Shown piece by piece: positions 12,446 through 25,060 of a stretch of DNA of 64,000 nt (the first letter of the stretch is position 1; every line of letters starts with the position of its first letter). The stretch is from Anisakis pegreffii (lineage: Eukaryota; Nematoda; Chromadorea; Rhabditida; Anisakidae): the NCBI GenBank assembly GCA_035041965.1, contig JAPYMA010000407.1, forward strand, positions 1 through 64,000, read 5' to 3'. The translations under genes were made by a program, and so were the position numbers. The notes under the pieces are model-generated. The model ran no database searches. It was not told the DNA's origin and worked only from the letters and a program-made list of their open reading frames with translations.

Positions 12446-15400
12446 TTTAATACGAATCTGGATTATGAAAGATTATCACAATGACAACAAATTCGCAAAT
12501 TCTATTCATATCAGTCACTTTTCGCGTTAATACGCAACAATAAAGTGCTTTTAGGAGTTTAAGAAATCAGTTGCGTATGTGTGCTGATGGAATGTGATTT
12601 AAATGAAACTGTTAATTAAGTGAACATAAAGTCTAGCGGAAAGCATCGCTAATCGCAGTTAATTTTTATCAACGATCGATCAGAGTGTTTTATCCAACTG
12701 TCCATAGAGGCTTACTTAATCTCTAACGAGATGAAGAGATCAGCTGAGCAAACAATGAGAGATCTTAAGAAAAAAAAAGAAAAAATGTACAAGAAAAAAA
12801 CGTATTCTAAACAAACAAATAAATACAGTTTCGTTATCATTCAAACGTTCTCTGATATTACTTATTACATTAGATGTCTATGTTTTAATAGATTTTGATG
12901 AACATGTTCAAAAGCGAGCTTTTGAACAATGTTGCACCAGCATTTCTCATAGCTGTGAAATTTTTATTTGTAAGGGAATTCAAGGATGTCAAGATGGATA
13001 AATCAAGTTTTTGAATAGATCATTCGTAACATTTTCAAAATGTTTTTTAAATCACGATTCTCTTGATAAAATCGATGAATTCTCGGCAACGAATTTACAT
13101 AATGAATTAATATTTTGATTCCCTCTTGACACATCCTTTACAAGTGAAGCGTAGTCGAGGAAGAGCGAGAAGGCGATCGGCAATATGGCCAAATGGAGAT
13201 AAGGATCGCAGCAGAGTGAGAACCACTGATCTAAAAAATTCCAGGAAGTGATTCAAATAGTTGACATTGACAAGGCTGTCCAAAATTTCAGTTTAAGATG
13301 CTGAACTGGACGTGGCGAGGAATCGTTTTCCTTCTTATAAAGCCTCTCAAATGCGTTCATTACCAGATGATCGTTGCACTGATTGATTGTAAATACAAAT
13401 TTTCGAACGAAACATCAGTTTTACTTGAAGTAAATCGCATTCGAATTGAAGAAAAAGAGATTGACGAAATGGATGAGAAAATTATTCATTCTAAATTAGT
13501 CATCCAGTTGACAATATAAATTACTTGCTTTCAAGTGATTAATTGACAACGAACTTGAAAATGGATAACATAAATCATTCAAACAACACACGAACAATTC
13601 GTGTAATGAGCATGAATGTTCGCATCATTGCAGCGGCATTTGTCATGTAACATTTTCCAAATTGGATATGCTAAAGTTTGTTTTAATGAATTTCTTTTGG
13701 CTCCTTCTGATAATGCGAATTCATGGTATCGGGAAACACTTCCCTGCTAATCAACTGTGATCGAAGCTAATAATAACATTTTCGCAAGAGAATGTTCGTT
13801 CGAAGGTTCGTTTCTTTAATCGGAAAGATGTTGAACGAAACTGTGACAGTCAAGAAGTTGTTCCAATGGTGAAAGATTCCTTCTTGACCAAATGAGCATC
13901 GGACAAAACTGCCAAAACGAAATGAATGTTTTATGTGAAGGCTTCGAACAATCGTTGTTATAAACTCAAATACGAATTTCATCAAACGGCTTCATCGAGA
14001 CAATGTGTTGTGCATGATGTTCCTGACATATGGATATTTAAACAGAAATATAATGCAACTGAATGCATGTTAAAAGATCATCTGCGTGTGCTAATATTAT
14101 GATAGAGCAGTGATGCGGAACTGACAGAAGAAGATGCTTCATTGATGTTAATGAGATGAGGAAAAATGAACGTTGTTTTGAGTGAACGACTGCTCCATAG
14201 TACAGTAGAGCAATAGTTCTTATAGGGATCCACTGAATTTGAGGGTGATAAGGTGGAACTGGAATAGTTGGCAAATCATTGTCAAGTAATTTTTTCCTCA
14301 AATTCTTCCGTTGTTGTCCGATAATTTTTCCAATAATTCTTTCTTTTTCTGAATGCTGGTTGGATCACAAGGTAAAACCGACGAATTCTTGGTAGCAAAC
14401 TTTTCTGCTGATGAATCAATTTCCTTATTTCCCTCAGATTCTTCGCCGAGAAGTAATAGACGGTCAGAAGAGCGGAGGAACTGCAGTAACGTCAAACATT
14501 AAAGGAGGGAATGACGGCCTGCCCTGCCATTGAACCAGGACACGATTGCATGAATATGAGGACCAATGTGTTTAAGAATAGGATCGAGAACCGTTCGAAG
14601 GAACAAACACGAAAAGCGCAATTTCTGAGCGCTTCGGAAGATGACTGTTTTCGATACGACAAATGTTTTCCATGTGGGCACAACAGTCACTAAATCACTT
14701 GAACTATTGACGAAAGAAACTGTTCAGCGGTTGCACGTTTAGATCTCCAAACAACTGAAACCTCGCAAAAGTGCTTGTAAAATAAGGCTCAAACTCTATA
14801 TGAGATGCAATGAGCACAGTAATCAAACGGAAACGTGTAGGTTTTACTGCTTGGCTTTAATCGTACGTCACATGACTCCTGCATAACTCCTGCATTTAAC
14901 ATTAGCCACTCTTGATTTTAAGATATATTGAATGAGGTTAAAAAGCAGAAGGGCTTGTCATTGTCTCATCTTTTTTCGCTGAAATTCTTCACTTTCCATT
15001 AGGAATTTTTTAGGCGACTGGCAAAAGCTGAAAACAAATGCGTCGGTTCTCTTTTGACGAACCTCTAGTGATTTGTCAGTGTCAGATGAATCAAAAGAAT
15101 TTTCAATTTCAAACATCACAAAAATGATCATCGAGCGGTGCACCAAAGAACAATTTTCTTTTTCTGTAAAGGCTTCATTCCATTTTATTCAATTACCGAA
15201 ATTATTTTGATGAATCTTCTTCAATCTGTTTAAACTGCAATCAAGAGATGTTGCAGAAAAGCATATGACAAGATGTTTGATTAATTCAATTTGAGTCGGT
15301 GTACCTTACCCTGACTGAATTAAATGTTCCATTTCTGCTTTTCAGATTACTCCATAACAAGGATTGCCCGCATTGACCCATTGTATTGTAAATGATTACT

Positions 15401-15840
15401 AACAGTAAGGAACGCGACCATATGCAAAGTGAACCATTTCAATGACCCGTTTCGGATTACTCTCACGAGATTCTTGAAGGTATCTTAGAATCGATCACAC
15501 GAATTGTCCATCAGTGGTTTCTCTCTCCATCGCAAGCGCATTCCTTTATGTTTCCAGAGACATGAAAACCGCAGACATGCGTTGCTCTCTCTTTCCGTCT
15601 TTTTGCTGCTTTGGTACACCCCCATTGTCGACTTCAGACGACGCCGTTATAACGGTTCATGTAAAATATTGCAGAAATAGGTAAAGTATGCAAAGTCCAC
15701 TTAAGTAATGTTCGTTCCTCATTTGGTCATTCATTGGTAATTCGCAATGGTATCAATTTTATTGATCTAAATGCGGTAATTAACACATGAAGATTTCTTT
15801 AGGTAATTGTGTACTTCAGGTCAAGGAGAAAGGGGTATAG
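12446..15840. other. Intergenic, no gene recognised
   Basis: Upstream of the receptor gene. Short ORFs on both strands show no domain pattern. A hAT-like terminal sequence, GTGAGAACCACTG, lies at 13216-13228, but its partner end was not found with confidence. Any promoter of the receptor would lie near 12450-12700; no motif stands out. Confidence 0.4.
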
Positions 15841-17765
15841 TCTATAACGCACACAGAACACGCGCCAGCCATGGCATGCATGAAGATATTATACTACAGT
15901 TATATACTCATAATAACAACTAATTTATTGAACGAGGAAGGAACTAATTCTTGGTTCTGGGTGTTGAGAAGGTTATTAGGATTGTTCTTACTAACTCTGA
16001 TCAACTTCGTTTGTCCTGGAGTTAGCGGTAAAAACCAGTATGACAGCTGTTAGTTTATTAGGTTTACCGTACTTTGTAAATTACTGGAGAACGTGAACTT
16101 ACAAATGAGCGGTTACTAAGCATTGAACATAACTAAGTGGTATTCATAGTGTTTCTACTGGCTGCTGGGTGGAGTTTCAAAGGCTCCTTCTAAAGAAAAG
16201 GATGAAGTGACGTTCCGCTTGAGCAACTTACCATTACACTTGCTACCGTTCTTGTATGGTCACGTTCACGAATTTCCCCACTCAGTTTTTAGTTGATCAA
16301 AGGAAAGAGGAACATGTTTGTACATTAAGATGCGCTGACCGAACACGGTTGAAGATTTGGATACGAAGCCTGACTCATGACTGCCGGGAGGAAATGCAGA
16401 AGGTATTTTTCGAAGTTACATGCTCTCCACAGAAGAAAAAAATTGAACATGAGCCAAAGACAACAAGCTTTTCCAACTGATTTTCAAACAATGATGCTCA
16501 CTCTAGCTTGCTGATTTCATAGTAGCATTTACCCTAACATGCATTACACGTCATACTATAAACGCTCATACAGGCTTTGCCATCCCTTTTCTATGCTGAA
16601 TGAAATGCTAAATGTCTTTCATAAACTCTGTCTCCTTTCGAGAGAATCTATCACATTATTCGAGCATTCAGGTTTTTTTTGTCATATCATCATGTTTTCC
16701 GAAAGAATTTAAATCATTCCTAGAGGTTTGTTTTACTATGCCTAAGGTATGTGTGACGGATGATCTTCCAATGAAACGTTCCTCAATACATGATCACTCA
16801 TTTCAGTTACACTTTGCTGAATCGCTAACAACGTTTTGCAATAGCAAATTTTCAAAATACCTTTTCACATCGATATTTCGAGGTGCCTTTAAATTTCGAG
16901 CTCTTAGTCCCCAACTGCGATGTAAACAATCGCGTTAAGACTAGAACCTATACTGTACTTGAATTCACTTAGATGTATCGGCACAAAACTACAACAGTTG
17001 CCGCCATGACAATCCTAAACTTATCGAATGTGACGAATACTGAGAACCCGTTGATCCTTTCAGGCGATTTCAGTGTAATGTGTGGTAACACGTGGAGAAA
17101 AGTTTATGCAGCTGTCGCGCCACGCATCATTGACATTTTCAAATTTGTCCCAATCTCAGCAAAGTTTTGAGTTTACTTCCAGGCAAAATCATCAAACTTG
17201 AGCCTGAGCCAAGCATGTGACATCGAATTGTACCCGAATGGTTTGTGACGGGTCCCTATACATTTTTAGATTCTGAATCGCTCATGGAACGCCACCAAAT
17301 CGTGCCTAGCAATGTTCCCCTTCATTATGCCTGGCGTGACAGCATCAAAAACACGATATTGATCAAAGAGAGGATGGACACGGTAATGAACGCATGAAAG
17401 CTCGAAACAATCACATGAACAACAACGCGAAATAATTACATAAACAACAACAACAACAAGGAGACAATCAAGCAAATATTCACTTAAACATGAGATTTCA
17501 AGGCCCATATCCAATCGCACAATCCGAAACAGGATAACACGAACAAATTCTGACAGAATATCTTGATAACGAAATCAAATCAAGTCAGCTGCTATCATTA
17601 CGGTCCAACTCAAAAGTAGTTTGAGGTAAAGTGAAGATAATGCTAAGTGAAGCTTAACTCAGATCATGATTAATCTATAAGGTATAACAGCAAACCGAGA
17701 AATGCTACCTGGCTTTCAGTTGCTCAAGTTATCAACTGGGTGCTCGAATGATAAAGATTGAGAAA
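15841..17765. other. Cluster of short plus-strand ORFs, possibly decayed coding sequence
   Basis: Four plus-strand ORFs follow each other at 15871-16053, 16256-16480, 16612-16938 and 16973-17170. They have cysteines and hydrophobic stretches; the first has a hydrophobic segment near residues 36-50. No motif is recognisable and the frames do not join with normal splice sites. This could be a worn retroelement or chance. CAA-rich low complexity lies at 17430-17460. Confidence 0.25.
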
Positions 17766-17775
17766 ATCTTTTTTT

Positions 17776-18250
17776 TCTCTTTTCACATGCCAGTGTGGTT
17801 ATTCAAAGCAGAGGCGTGGATTATGTAATTAGATGGTAACTCAATATCTCCCCGTTAAGACACTGAAGAACTCGTAATGCTTCTCCTCTCACTCTCTTAA
17901 AGTTATCAAGTACTTTAGTAGCACCTATGACGAACAATAACTGCACTGGCAAGGGCAATAAGGATTGCATCATAGAAGTGTATGAATGCCGTCATGACAC
18001 TAGCTAATAGATAAGCTTCGGCGAGTAACCACAAACATCTGAGAGATTTCTCCTCATAACGCATTTAATAACACTGGAATTTTATTCCAGTTGTTATTAA
18101 ACAGCACTACGACGAAGACGTTCTTCGAGTCACCAGTCAGCAACTCGACTCTACAGGATGAGTGGTCCAGGCGAACTTTCCAGACCTACCGCTAACTTCA
18201 TAAGGCGATTCATACCCTACGTTCACAAATCTCATTTTTATGGGGGTATT
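17776..18250. repeat. Tandem array unit A (lacks GC-rich module)
   Basis: The first copy of the array that runs to about 20210. It matches unit B over both flanks but misses about 430 bases between 18079 and 18098. At that point A carries a small imperfect palindrome, with AATAACACTGGAA facing TTCCAGTTGTTATT. The hairpin CGAGTCGC/GCGACTCG of units B and C is weakened here. A is clearly more diverged than B is from C. Confidence 0.75.
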
Positions 18251-19149
18251 TTTCTCTTTTCATATGCCAGTGTAGTTATTCAAAGCAGAGGCGTTGACTA
18301 TGTAATTAGACGGTAACTCAATATCTCCCCGTTAACATACTGAAGAACTCGTAATGCTTCTCCTCTCACTTTCTTAAACTTATCAAGTACTTTAGTAGCA
18401 CCTATGACGAACAATAACTGCACTGGCAAGGGACATAAGGATAGCATCATAGAATTGTATGAATGCCGTCATGACACTAGCTAATAGATAAGCTTCGGCG
18501 AGTAACCACAAACACCTAAGAGAATTTCCCCTTGTAATGCATTTAGCAACATTCAAACTGAGTAAAATGATTTCATGTGTGCAGCCAGTGGTCAACCCGA
18601 TGACATTTCTCCCCTGTTAAGGGAAAGAGCGCACGGTGGGTCCGGGAACCCCCGTTACCTGAGCAAATGCCCGTAGACACTACTCAGGCCAACTTACGCG
18701 CAAGCCCTATCCCCGGTCAAATCGGCGCCTTTCCCGGGCCGGGAACGCCCGTAATATGTTCCGTAGAATAAATGCTAGCGACACTCGGGTAAATATCGCT
18801 TGCATATTTTAAGTTCTTTCTCCCCGATTCGCCGAGACTGCCGGTAGGCGGGGAACGCCTGTCGCATTTACCTAAACCTAGCCCCTCTTGCTGGCAGCTC
18901 GACGGGCTGGGATCACCCACGCAACCAAAATATGCTTTTTAAAAATGAGCATTAACTGCACATATGATATTGCATTCAACTCAGTTCAGCTGTCACTAAA
19001 CAGCACTACAAAGAAGACGTTCTTCGAGTCGCCACCTAGCGACTCGACTCTTCGGGTGAGTGGTCCAGGCGAACTTTCCAGACCTACCGCTAACTTCATA
19101 AGGCGATTCATACCCTACATTGTTGAAACTCAATTTACAGGGAATGTTT
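18251..19149. repeat. Tandem array unit B with GC-rich module
   Basis: The second unit. Its body from about 18400 to 19120 recurs almost unchanged 994 bases downstream. A GC-rich module (about 18600-18920) contains three CGGGAAC-type boxes at 18643, 18740 and 18850. A hairpin CGAGTCGC/GCGACTCG lies near 19026-19047. Identical ORFs in B and C, such as 18717-18920 on the minus strand, are more likely by-products of recent duplication than genes. Confidence 0.85.
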
Positions 19150-20141
19150 TCTTATTTTGATACGCCAGTACAGCCATTATCAACACCTGAGGTTAGCTCT
19201 CCCGCAAACTAACTAATACGTTATTTTTTAAACGATAACTTTAGACTGAGATTCAAGCTCTCGAAAGTGGTCAACTATTGCAGACAACCTTTCAAAGTTG
19301 GTGTTTGTTGATAATTTTCCTCAAATGAAAAGGCTATGGTGCATCTTATCCCATTCGAGTGGATCGATTGAAGTTATCGAGTACTTTAGTAGCACTAATG
19401 ATGAATGATAACTGCACTGGCAAGGGACATAAGGATAGCATCATAGAATTGTATGAATGCCGTCATGACACTAGCTAATAGATAAGCTTCGGCGAGTAAC
19501 CACAAACACCTAAGAGAATTTCCCCTTGTAATGCATTTAGCAACATTCAAACTAAGTGAAATGATTTCATGTGTGCAGCCAGTGGTCAACCCGATGACAT
19601 TTCTCCCCTGTTAAGGGAAAGAGCGCACGGTGGGTCCGGGAACCCCCGTTACCTGAGCAAATGCCCGTAGACACTACTCAAGCCAACTTACGCGCAAGCC
19701 CTATCCCCGGTCAAATCGGCGCCTTTCCCGGGCCGGGAACGCCCGTAATATGTTCCGTAGAATAAATGCTAGCGACACTCGGGTAAATATCGCTTGCATA
19801 TTTTAAGTTCTTTCTCCCCGATTCGCCGAGACTGCCGGTAGGCGGGGAACGCCTGTCGCATTTACCTAAACCTAGCCCCTCTTGCTGGCAGCTCGACGGG
19901 CTGGGATCACCCACGCAACCAAAATATGCTTTTTAAAAATGAGCATTAACTGCACATATGATATTGCATTCAACTCAGTTCAGCTGTCACTAAACAGCAC
20001 TACAAAGAAGACGTTCTTCGAGTCGCCACCTAGCGACTCGACTCTTCGGGTGAGTGGTCCAGGCGAACTTTCCAGACCTACCGCCAATTTCATAAGGCGA
20101 TTCATACCCTACATTCGTGAAACTCATTTTTATGGGGATAA
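19150..20141. repeat. Tandem array unit C with GC-rich module
   Basis: The third unit. From about 19395 to 20110 it is nearly identical to unit B at an offset of 994 bases. Its first 220 bases (19180-19375) are different from B and resemble the short fragment after 20142. B and C are therefore recent copies joined to an older, more diverged flank. Confidence 0.85.
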
Positions 20142-20210
20142 TTTTCTTTTTTCATTTGCCAGTGCAGCTATTATCAACCCCAGTCACAGCTCCTCCCGCA
20201 ATAAACTAAA
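20142..20210. repeat. Fragment of a fourth array unit
   Basis: About 70 bases resemble the start of unit C: a GCCAGTGCAGCTATTATCAA-type start followed by a CTCCCGCAA word. After this the array ends in unrelated sequence. Confidence 0.5.
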
Positions 20211-20817
20211 TCTTCTATGATGTGATACCTCTACACCTAGGGAGTGACCAATTCCGAGAGCTTTTTTTCCCAGCCATGACATGACTAGGATATTGCGTTA
20301 GGTTGTCTACAGATAGCTAAGTATTCCTCTAAATTGTATGCTAATACGGCTTATGGTAACGTCGAACTAACGTTTGACTAAGCAAAGTCAAAGCCCGCTA
20401 ATCGCCACACCTACTCATGTCAGCATGTGCTAAATTATCGGTTAAGTCGTTTCAAAGTTTTGGATTAGTGAGCTTATAATACCTTGGCAGTCAAGCTAAG
20501 TCAAGTTAAATCAAATTAAGTTTAGGTGCGATAGCTGCCTCAATACATATCAGCAAGTGTGCTATTCTCATATCTATGCTAGAGTCCAACACGAATTCAC
20601 GTAACAAATTCCACATTGGAGAGGGTGGGGGGAATGGTGGGGTGCATAAATTGAAAAAAAAAGTTCAATCAGGTGGGATGGGCCATATTCATAGCCAGTC
20701 CAAGTCCCTACCTCTGGTTCCGGAGATAAGCGGGTCGTTACGTGCCGCATCCCTCCTTCGCCCTACCCACATCCCTTATAAAAAGGTTTACAATGTTCAC
20801 AATAGCGATGAATGTAC

Positions 20818-20851
20818 AAAATAAATAAATAAATAAATAAATAAATAAATA
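20818..20851. repeat. (AAAT)n microsatellite
   Basis: About eight uninterrupted AAAT units. Confidence 0.95.
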
Positions 20852-21999
20852 GTGAAAACATACATGATAATTTGTGGCAATACACATGAATATATAAATT
20901 ATATGTAATATACAAATCAGTTAATTCACAACATTAATGAATAAATAGAAAACTAAATCCAATAGGTAATAATGAGTCAGATTTTGAAATATTTTTCTTT
21001 TGATATCAAATTATTTCAAAAGGGCTAAACTTCTCAACATTCGACAATACAGTGACAATAACAATAATACAAAGTAATGGTGGTAACATAACGCAAATAA
21101 CATTAACACTTCAAGTAAAAAGCACTAAAAAAATCCCTCCAGTTAATCATACGAGGCATCATTAATATCTTCACAAGTTTATGATCGACAATAATAACAT
21201 TAAACATTGCACTATACTATTTGTCACTGTATTGTCTTCTATACTTAACTGGTCAATTACAAATCAAGCACAATTCACATGTAATTAACAACACAAACAA
21301 TTATAATTCACAATATTCATAAATGAATTAAAGAATAAAAGAATGAAATATGTAAAAAAGTGGTCACTGACCACGACTGAATTTTATTCTCAGTCCCTAA
21401 GTACAAGTCTAAAACTACTAACCTGGCGCTTCTTCGCGCCACGGTGTCGCAATTGTTGAATAATTGAATGATGTCGAATGTTACTGTTGAGTCGAAAATT
21501 CGTTCGAATGTTGATCGCTGTTGTTTTGATTTGTTTGATTTGATTTGAGGTGATACTCTTGAATATCGATTTTGAGATTGACATGAGATATTGATTAAGA
21601 CGAACCGGTATCACCACGCCTATCGAATCGTCCATTGGTCCATCACCATCGGTCGTGGTGTCTCGTCATCCAGTTGCAATCATCAGCACGCGATTCTACC
21701 TAGAATTGGATGACGGTTCAATGCTGACAAGATGTGTCATTTTCTGGGAAATATCGCATTGCTACATTACCCAAAATAACAACATCTCTATCAATATTAT
21801 GTCTGTTATCACACAACTGTTTTATACATCAACCCATCCAATGAAGAATATTCACACAATACCCATACTTAAAGAATAGACGGTAGGTTCCCGTCAGATC
21901 CAGAGAAATTAACAACATTAATAAACAACAAAGTCATTTGACATCATGAAAAAACAAATTAAATCACCACAGAAATGAATCAATTCCTCACCTTTGATT

Positions 22000-22063
22000 A
22001 GAGGTGATGACCAGTGACAGTATCGTTGAAACTGTCACGGTTTGTCCGGTCTCGATCACCTCT
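22000..22063. repeat. Nested inverted repeat
   Basis: Outer arms AGAGGTGAT (22000-22008) and ATCACCTCT (22055-22063) enclose inner arms GTGACAGT (22014-22021) and ACTGTCAC (22031-22038). It could form a branched hairpin. There is no coding context. Confidence 0.6.
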
Positions 22064-22660
22064 GATCTGGAACAATATTAAATGATTAATTCGTAGTTTT
22101 CCTCAAATTCATTTCATAACAATCCGAGCGATCAACCTAACAAACGATATGATTCTAAAAACATGAATAATTGGAAGGTTACGACGTGATCTCAAAATGT
22201 TGACGGTGCATTTCTGAATTTCACTAGAAAATACATGAGCGAACTAAAATCATGGATGACACATACAAAAATGTATTAGGCACCACAATTGCACCGCACA
22301 GAACATATACGAGCGGAATAAATGAATACTGAATGAGTAAGGCAATCAATCATAGCGATATGATCTGTGGAGATCAATCGGTATGGTACCATTAACAGAT
22401 CATAAAATGCACATTATGATCACACCGAAGTGATCAACAAAGCATGCACATATAATTATGTCATACCACTAGCGAGTGAATTCCAACATCAGCGGAAAAA
22501 AAGAAACGATATTTCGCCGAGATCATCCTTTGGGATCTTAGAAGCTCTTTCATTCCGGATGAAATCCGGAGGCATTGAAATTTGTTAGCATCACTCAAAT
22601 AAAATGTAACTAAACAGCCACAGAATCTTTGTAACTGAATTGAAAGTAAGATATATTTAT

Positions 22661-25060
22661 CTGAATGAAGAGATCCAGCTATATCGACTGATGCAAAAGA
22701 ATTCATATGTTAGTGGGCAAGGTTGAGCTTACGGTAGCCTTGAAGGTGGCACCCGAGATAGTATTAATAAAATGCCTATATCTCCTCAACTAAGCCAAAT
22801 TGCTCAGCAAAATTTTTAATTTTCTGAATCTAGAGGTTCTGCTGGATCGAACAGTGAAAAGAAATTCGTATGTTTCCGGGAAAACTTGAGAAGACGGTTA
22901 GCTCGAAGATCGCAATCTGCCTATTGCTAACGTATTGATTGCTCTATAGTGATCAATTTGTATGAATGAGCGCGACTGCGCTATTGAATTGAGACTCTCT
23001 CCAGAAAATGGCTATGTCTGCTCAGGATAGCAAAATCGCTCAACAAAATATATATTTTTCTGAATGAAGAGATCCAGCTAGATCGACTGATGCAAAAGAA
23101 TTCATATGTTAGTGGGCAAGGTTGAGCTTACGGTAGCCTTGAAGGTGGCACCCGAGATAGTATTAATAAAATGCCTATATCTCCTCAACTAAGCCAAATT
23201 GCTCAGCAAAATTTTTAATTTTCTGAATCTAGAGGTTGCTGCTGGATCGAACAGTTGAAAAGAAATTCGTATGTTTCCGGGAAAACTTGAGAAGACGGTT
23301 AGCTCGAAGATCGCAATCTGCCTATTGCTAACGTATTGATTGCTCTATAGTGATCAATTTGTATGAATGAGCGCGACTGCGCTATTGAATTGAGACTCTC
23401 TCCAGAAAATGGCAATGTCTGCTCAGGATAGCAAAATCGCTCAACAAAATATATATTTTTCTGAATGAAGAGATCCAGCTAGATCGACTGATGCAAAAGA
23501 ATTCATATGTTAGTGGGCAAGGTTGAGCTTACGGTAGCCTTGAAGGTGGCACCCGAGATAGTATTAATAAAATGCCTATATCTCCTCAACTAAGCCAAAT
23601 TGCTCAGCGAAATTTCCAATTTTCGGAATCTAGAGGTTGCGCTGGATCGAACGTTGAGATGAAATTGGCATGTTTCCGGCAAACCTGAGAAGACGGTTAG
23701 CTCGAAGATCGCAATCTGCCTATTGCTAACGTATTGATTGCTCTATAGTGATCAATTTGTATGAATGAGCGCGACTGCGCTATTGAATTGAGACTCTCTC
23801 CAGAAAATGGCAATGTCTGCTCAGGATAGCAAAATCGCTCAACAAAATATATATTTTTCTGAATGAAGAGATCCAGCTAGATCGACTGATGCAAAAGAAT
23901 TCATATGTTAGTGGGCAAGGTTGAGCTTACGGTAGCCTTGAAGGTGGCACCCGAGATAGTATTAATAAAATGCCTATATCTCCTCAACTAAGCCAAGTTG
24001 CTCAGGGAAATTTCCAATTTTCGGAATCTAGAGGTTGCGCTGGATCGAACGTTGAGATGAAATTGGCATGTTTCCGGGCAAACCTGAGAAGACGGTTAGC
24101 TCGAAGATCGCAATCTGCCTATTGCTAACGTATTGATTGCTCTATAGTGATCAATTTGTATGAATGAGCGCGACTGCGCTATTGAATTGAGACTCTCTCC
24201 AGAAAATGGCTATGTCTGCTCAGGATAGCAAAATCGCTCAACAAAATATATATTTTTCTGAATGAAGAGATCCAGCTAGATCGACTGATGCAAAAGAATT
24301 CATATGTTAGTGGGCAAGGTTGAGCTTACGGTAGCCTTGAAGGTGGCACCCGAGATAGTATTAATAAAATGCCTATATCTCCTCAACTAAGCCAAATTGC
24401 TCAGCAAAATTTTTAATTTTCTGAATCTAGAGGTTCTGCTGGATCGAACAGTGAAAAGAAATTCGTATGTTTCCGGGAAAACTTGAGAAGGCGGTTAGCT
24501 CGAAGATCGCAATCTGCCTATTGCTAACGTATTGATTGCTCTAAAGTGGTCAATTTGTATGAATGAGCGCGACTGCGCTATTGAATTGAGACTTTCTCCA
24601 GAAAATGGCTATGTCTGCTCAGGATAGCAAAATTGCTCAACAAGATATATATTTTTCTGAATGCCTGATTCCGCTGGATGGAATGATGCAAAGAAGTTCG
24701 TATGTTACTGAGCAAAGCTGAGAGTACGGTGGGCTCCAAGATGGCAACCCCTATGGAAATCCGAAAATAGCCATATGTCCTCATGTAATCATTATTGCTC
24801 GGTACAATATATGTTGTTCTAAAACCAGAGGTTCTAAGAAGTCGAATGGTGTAATGAAATTTATGTGTTACCGAGCAAACCTGAGATTGCGATTACCTTG
24901 AAGGTGGTAATCCCTATTGCGCTGTAGTAATGTATGCATTGATCTATAGTGATACAATGTATTGAATGCGCGCCTGTGCGCTTTTTGAGATAGTTTTGAA
25001 AGAATATATCTCCTCATGTAGGCAGAACTGCTCGATAAAATTTATGTGCAATAACTGCGT
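22661..25060. repeat. Higher-order satellite, about 399-bp units
   Basis: The anchor CTGAATGAAGAGATCC starts units at 22661, 23060, 23461, 23859 and 24258 (spacing 399, 401, 398, 399). A strongly diverged sixth unit starts at 24657 and fades by about 25060. Each unit has two related halves of about 170 and 226 bases that end in similar AATTTT...CTGAAT words, so the 399-bp unit is an old dimer. Units 1, 2 and 5 share one version of the middle segment (AAATTTTTAATTTTC). Units 3 and 4 share another (GAAATTTCCAATTTTC), a pattern expected from gene conversion or unequal exchange. Confidence 0.9.

Larger units (their letters stand above)
20211..22660. other. Intergenic between two repeat arrays
   Basis: No recognised gene. 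It holds an AAAT microsatellite (20818-20851), a GC-rich patch at 20620-20770, and arginine-rich minus-strand ORF 21390-21635 with no known motif. A nested inverted repeat lies at 22000-22063. Confidence 0.45.

Noticed and set aside
13216..13228. Complete hAT element ending at 13228
   Set aside because: Only one end is clear. The best left partner (about 12946) is a poor match and the flanking 8-mers differ.
18717..18920. ORF repeated unchanged at 19711-19914, and plus-strand ORFs 18888-19160 and 19882-20220
   Set aside because: Identity reflects the recent 994-base duplication. ORFs occur on both strands of the same GC-rich module, with no start context, splice sites or known motif.
22661..25060. 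CRISPR-like array
   Set aside because: Units are 399 bases without short repeats separated by unique spacers; this is an ordinary satellite pattern.
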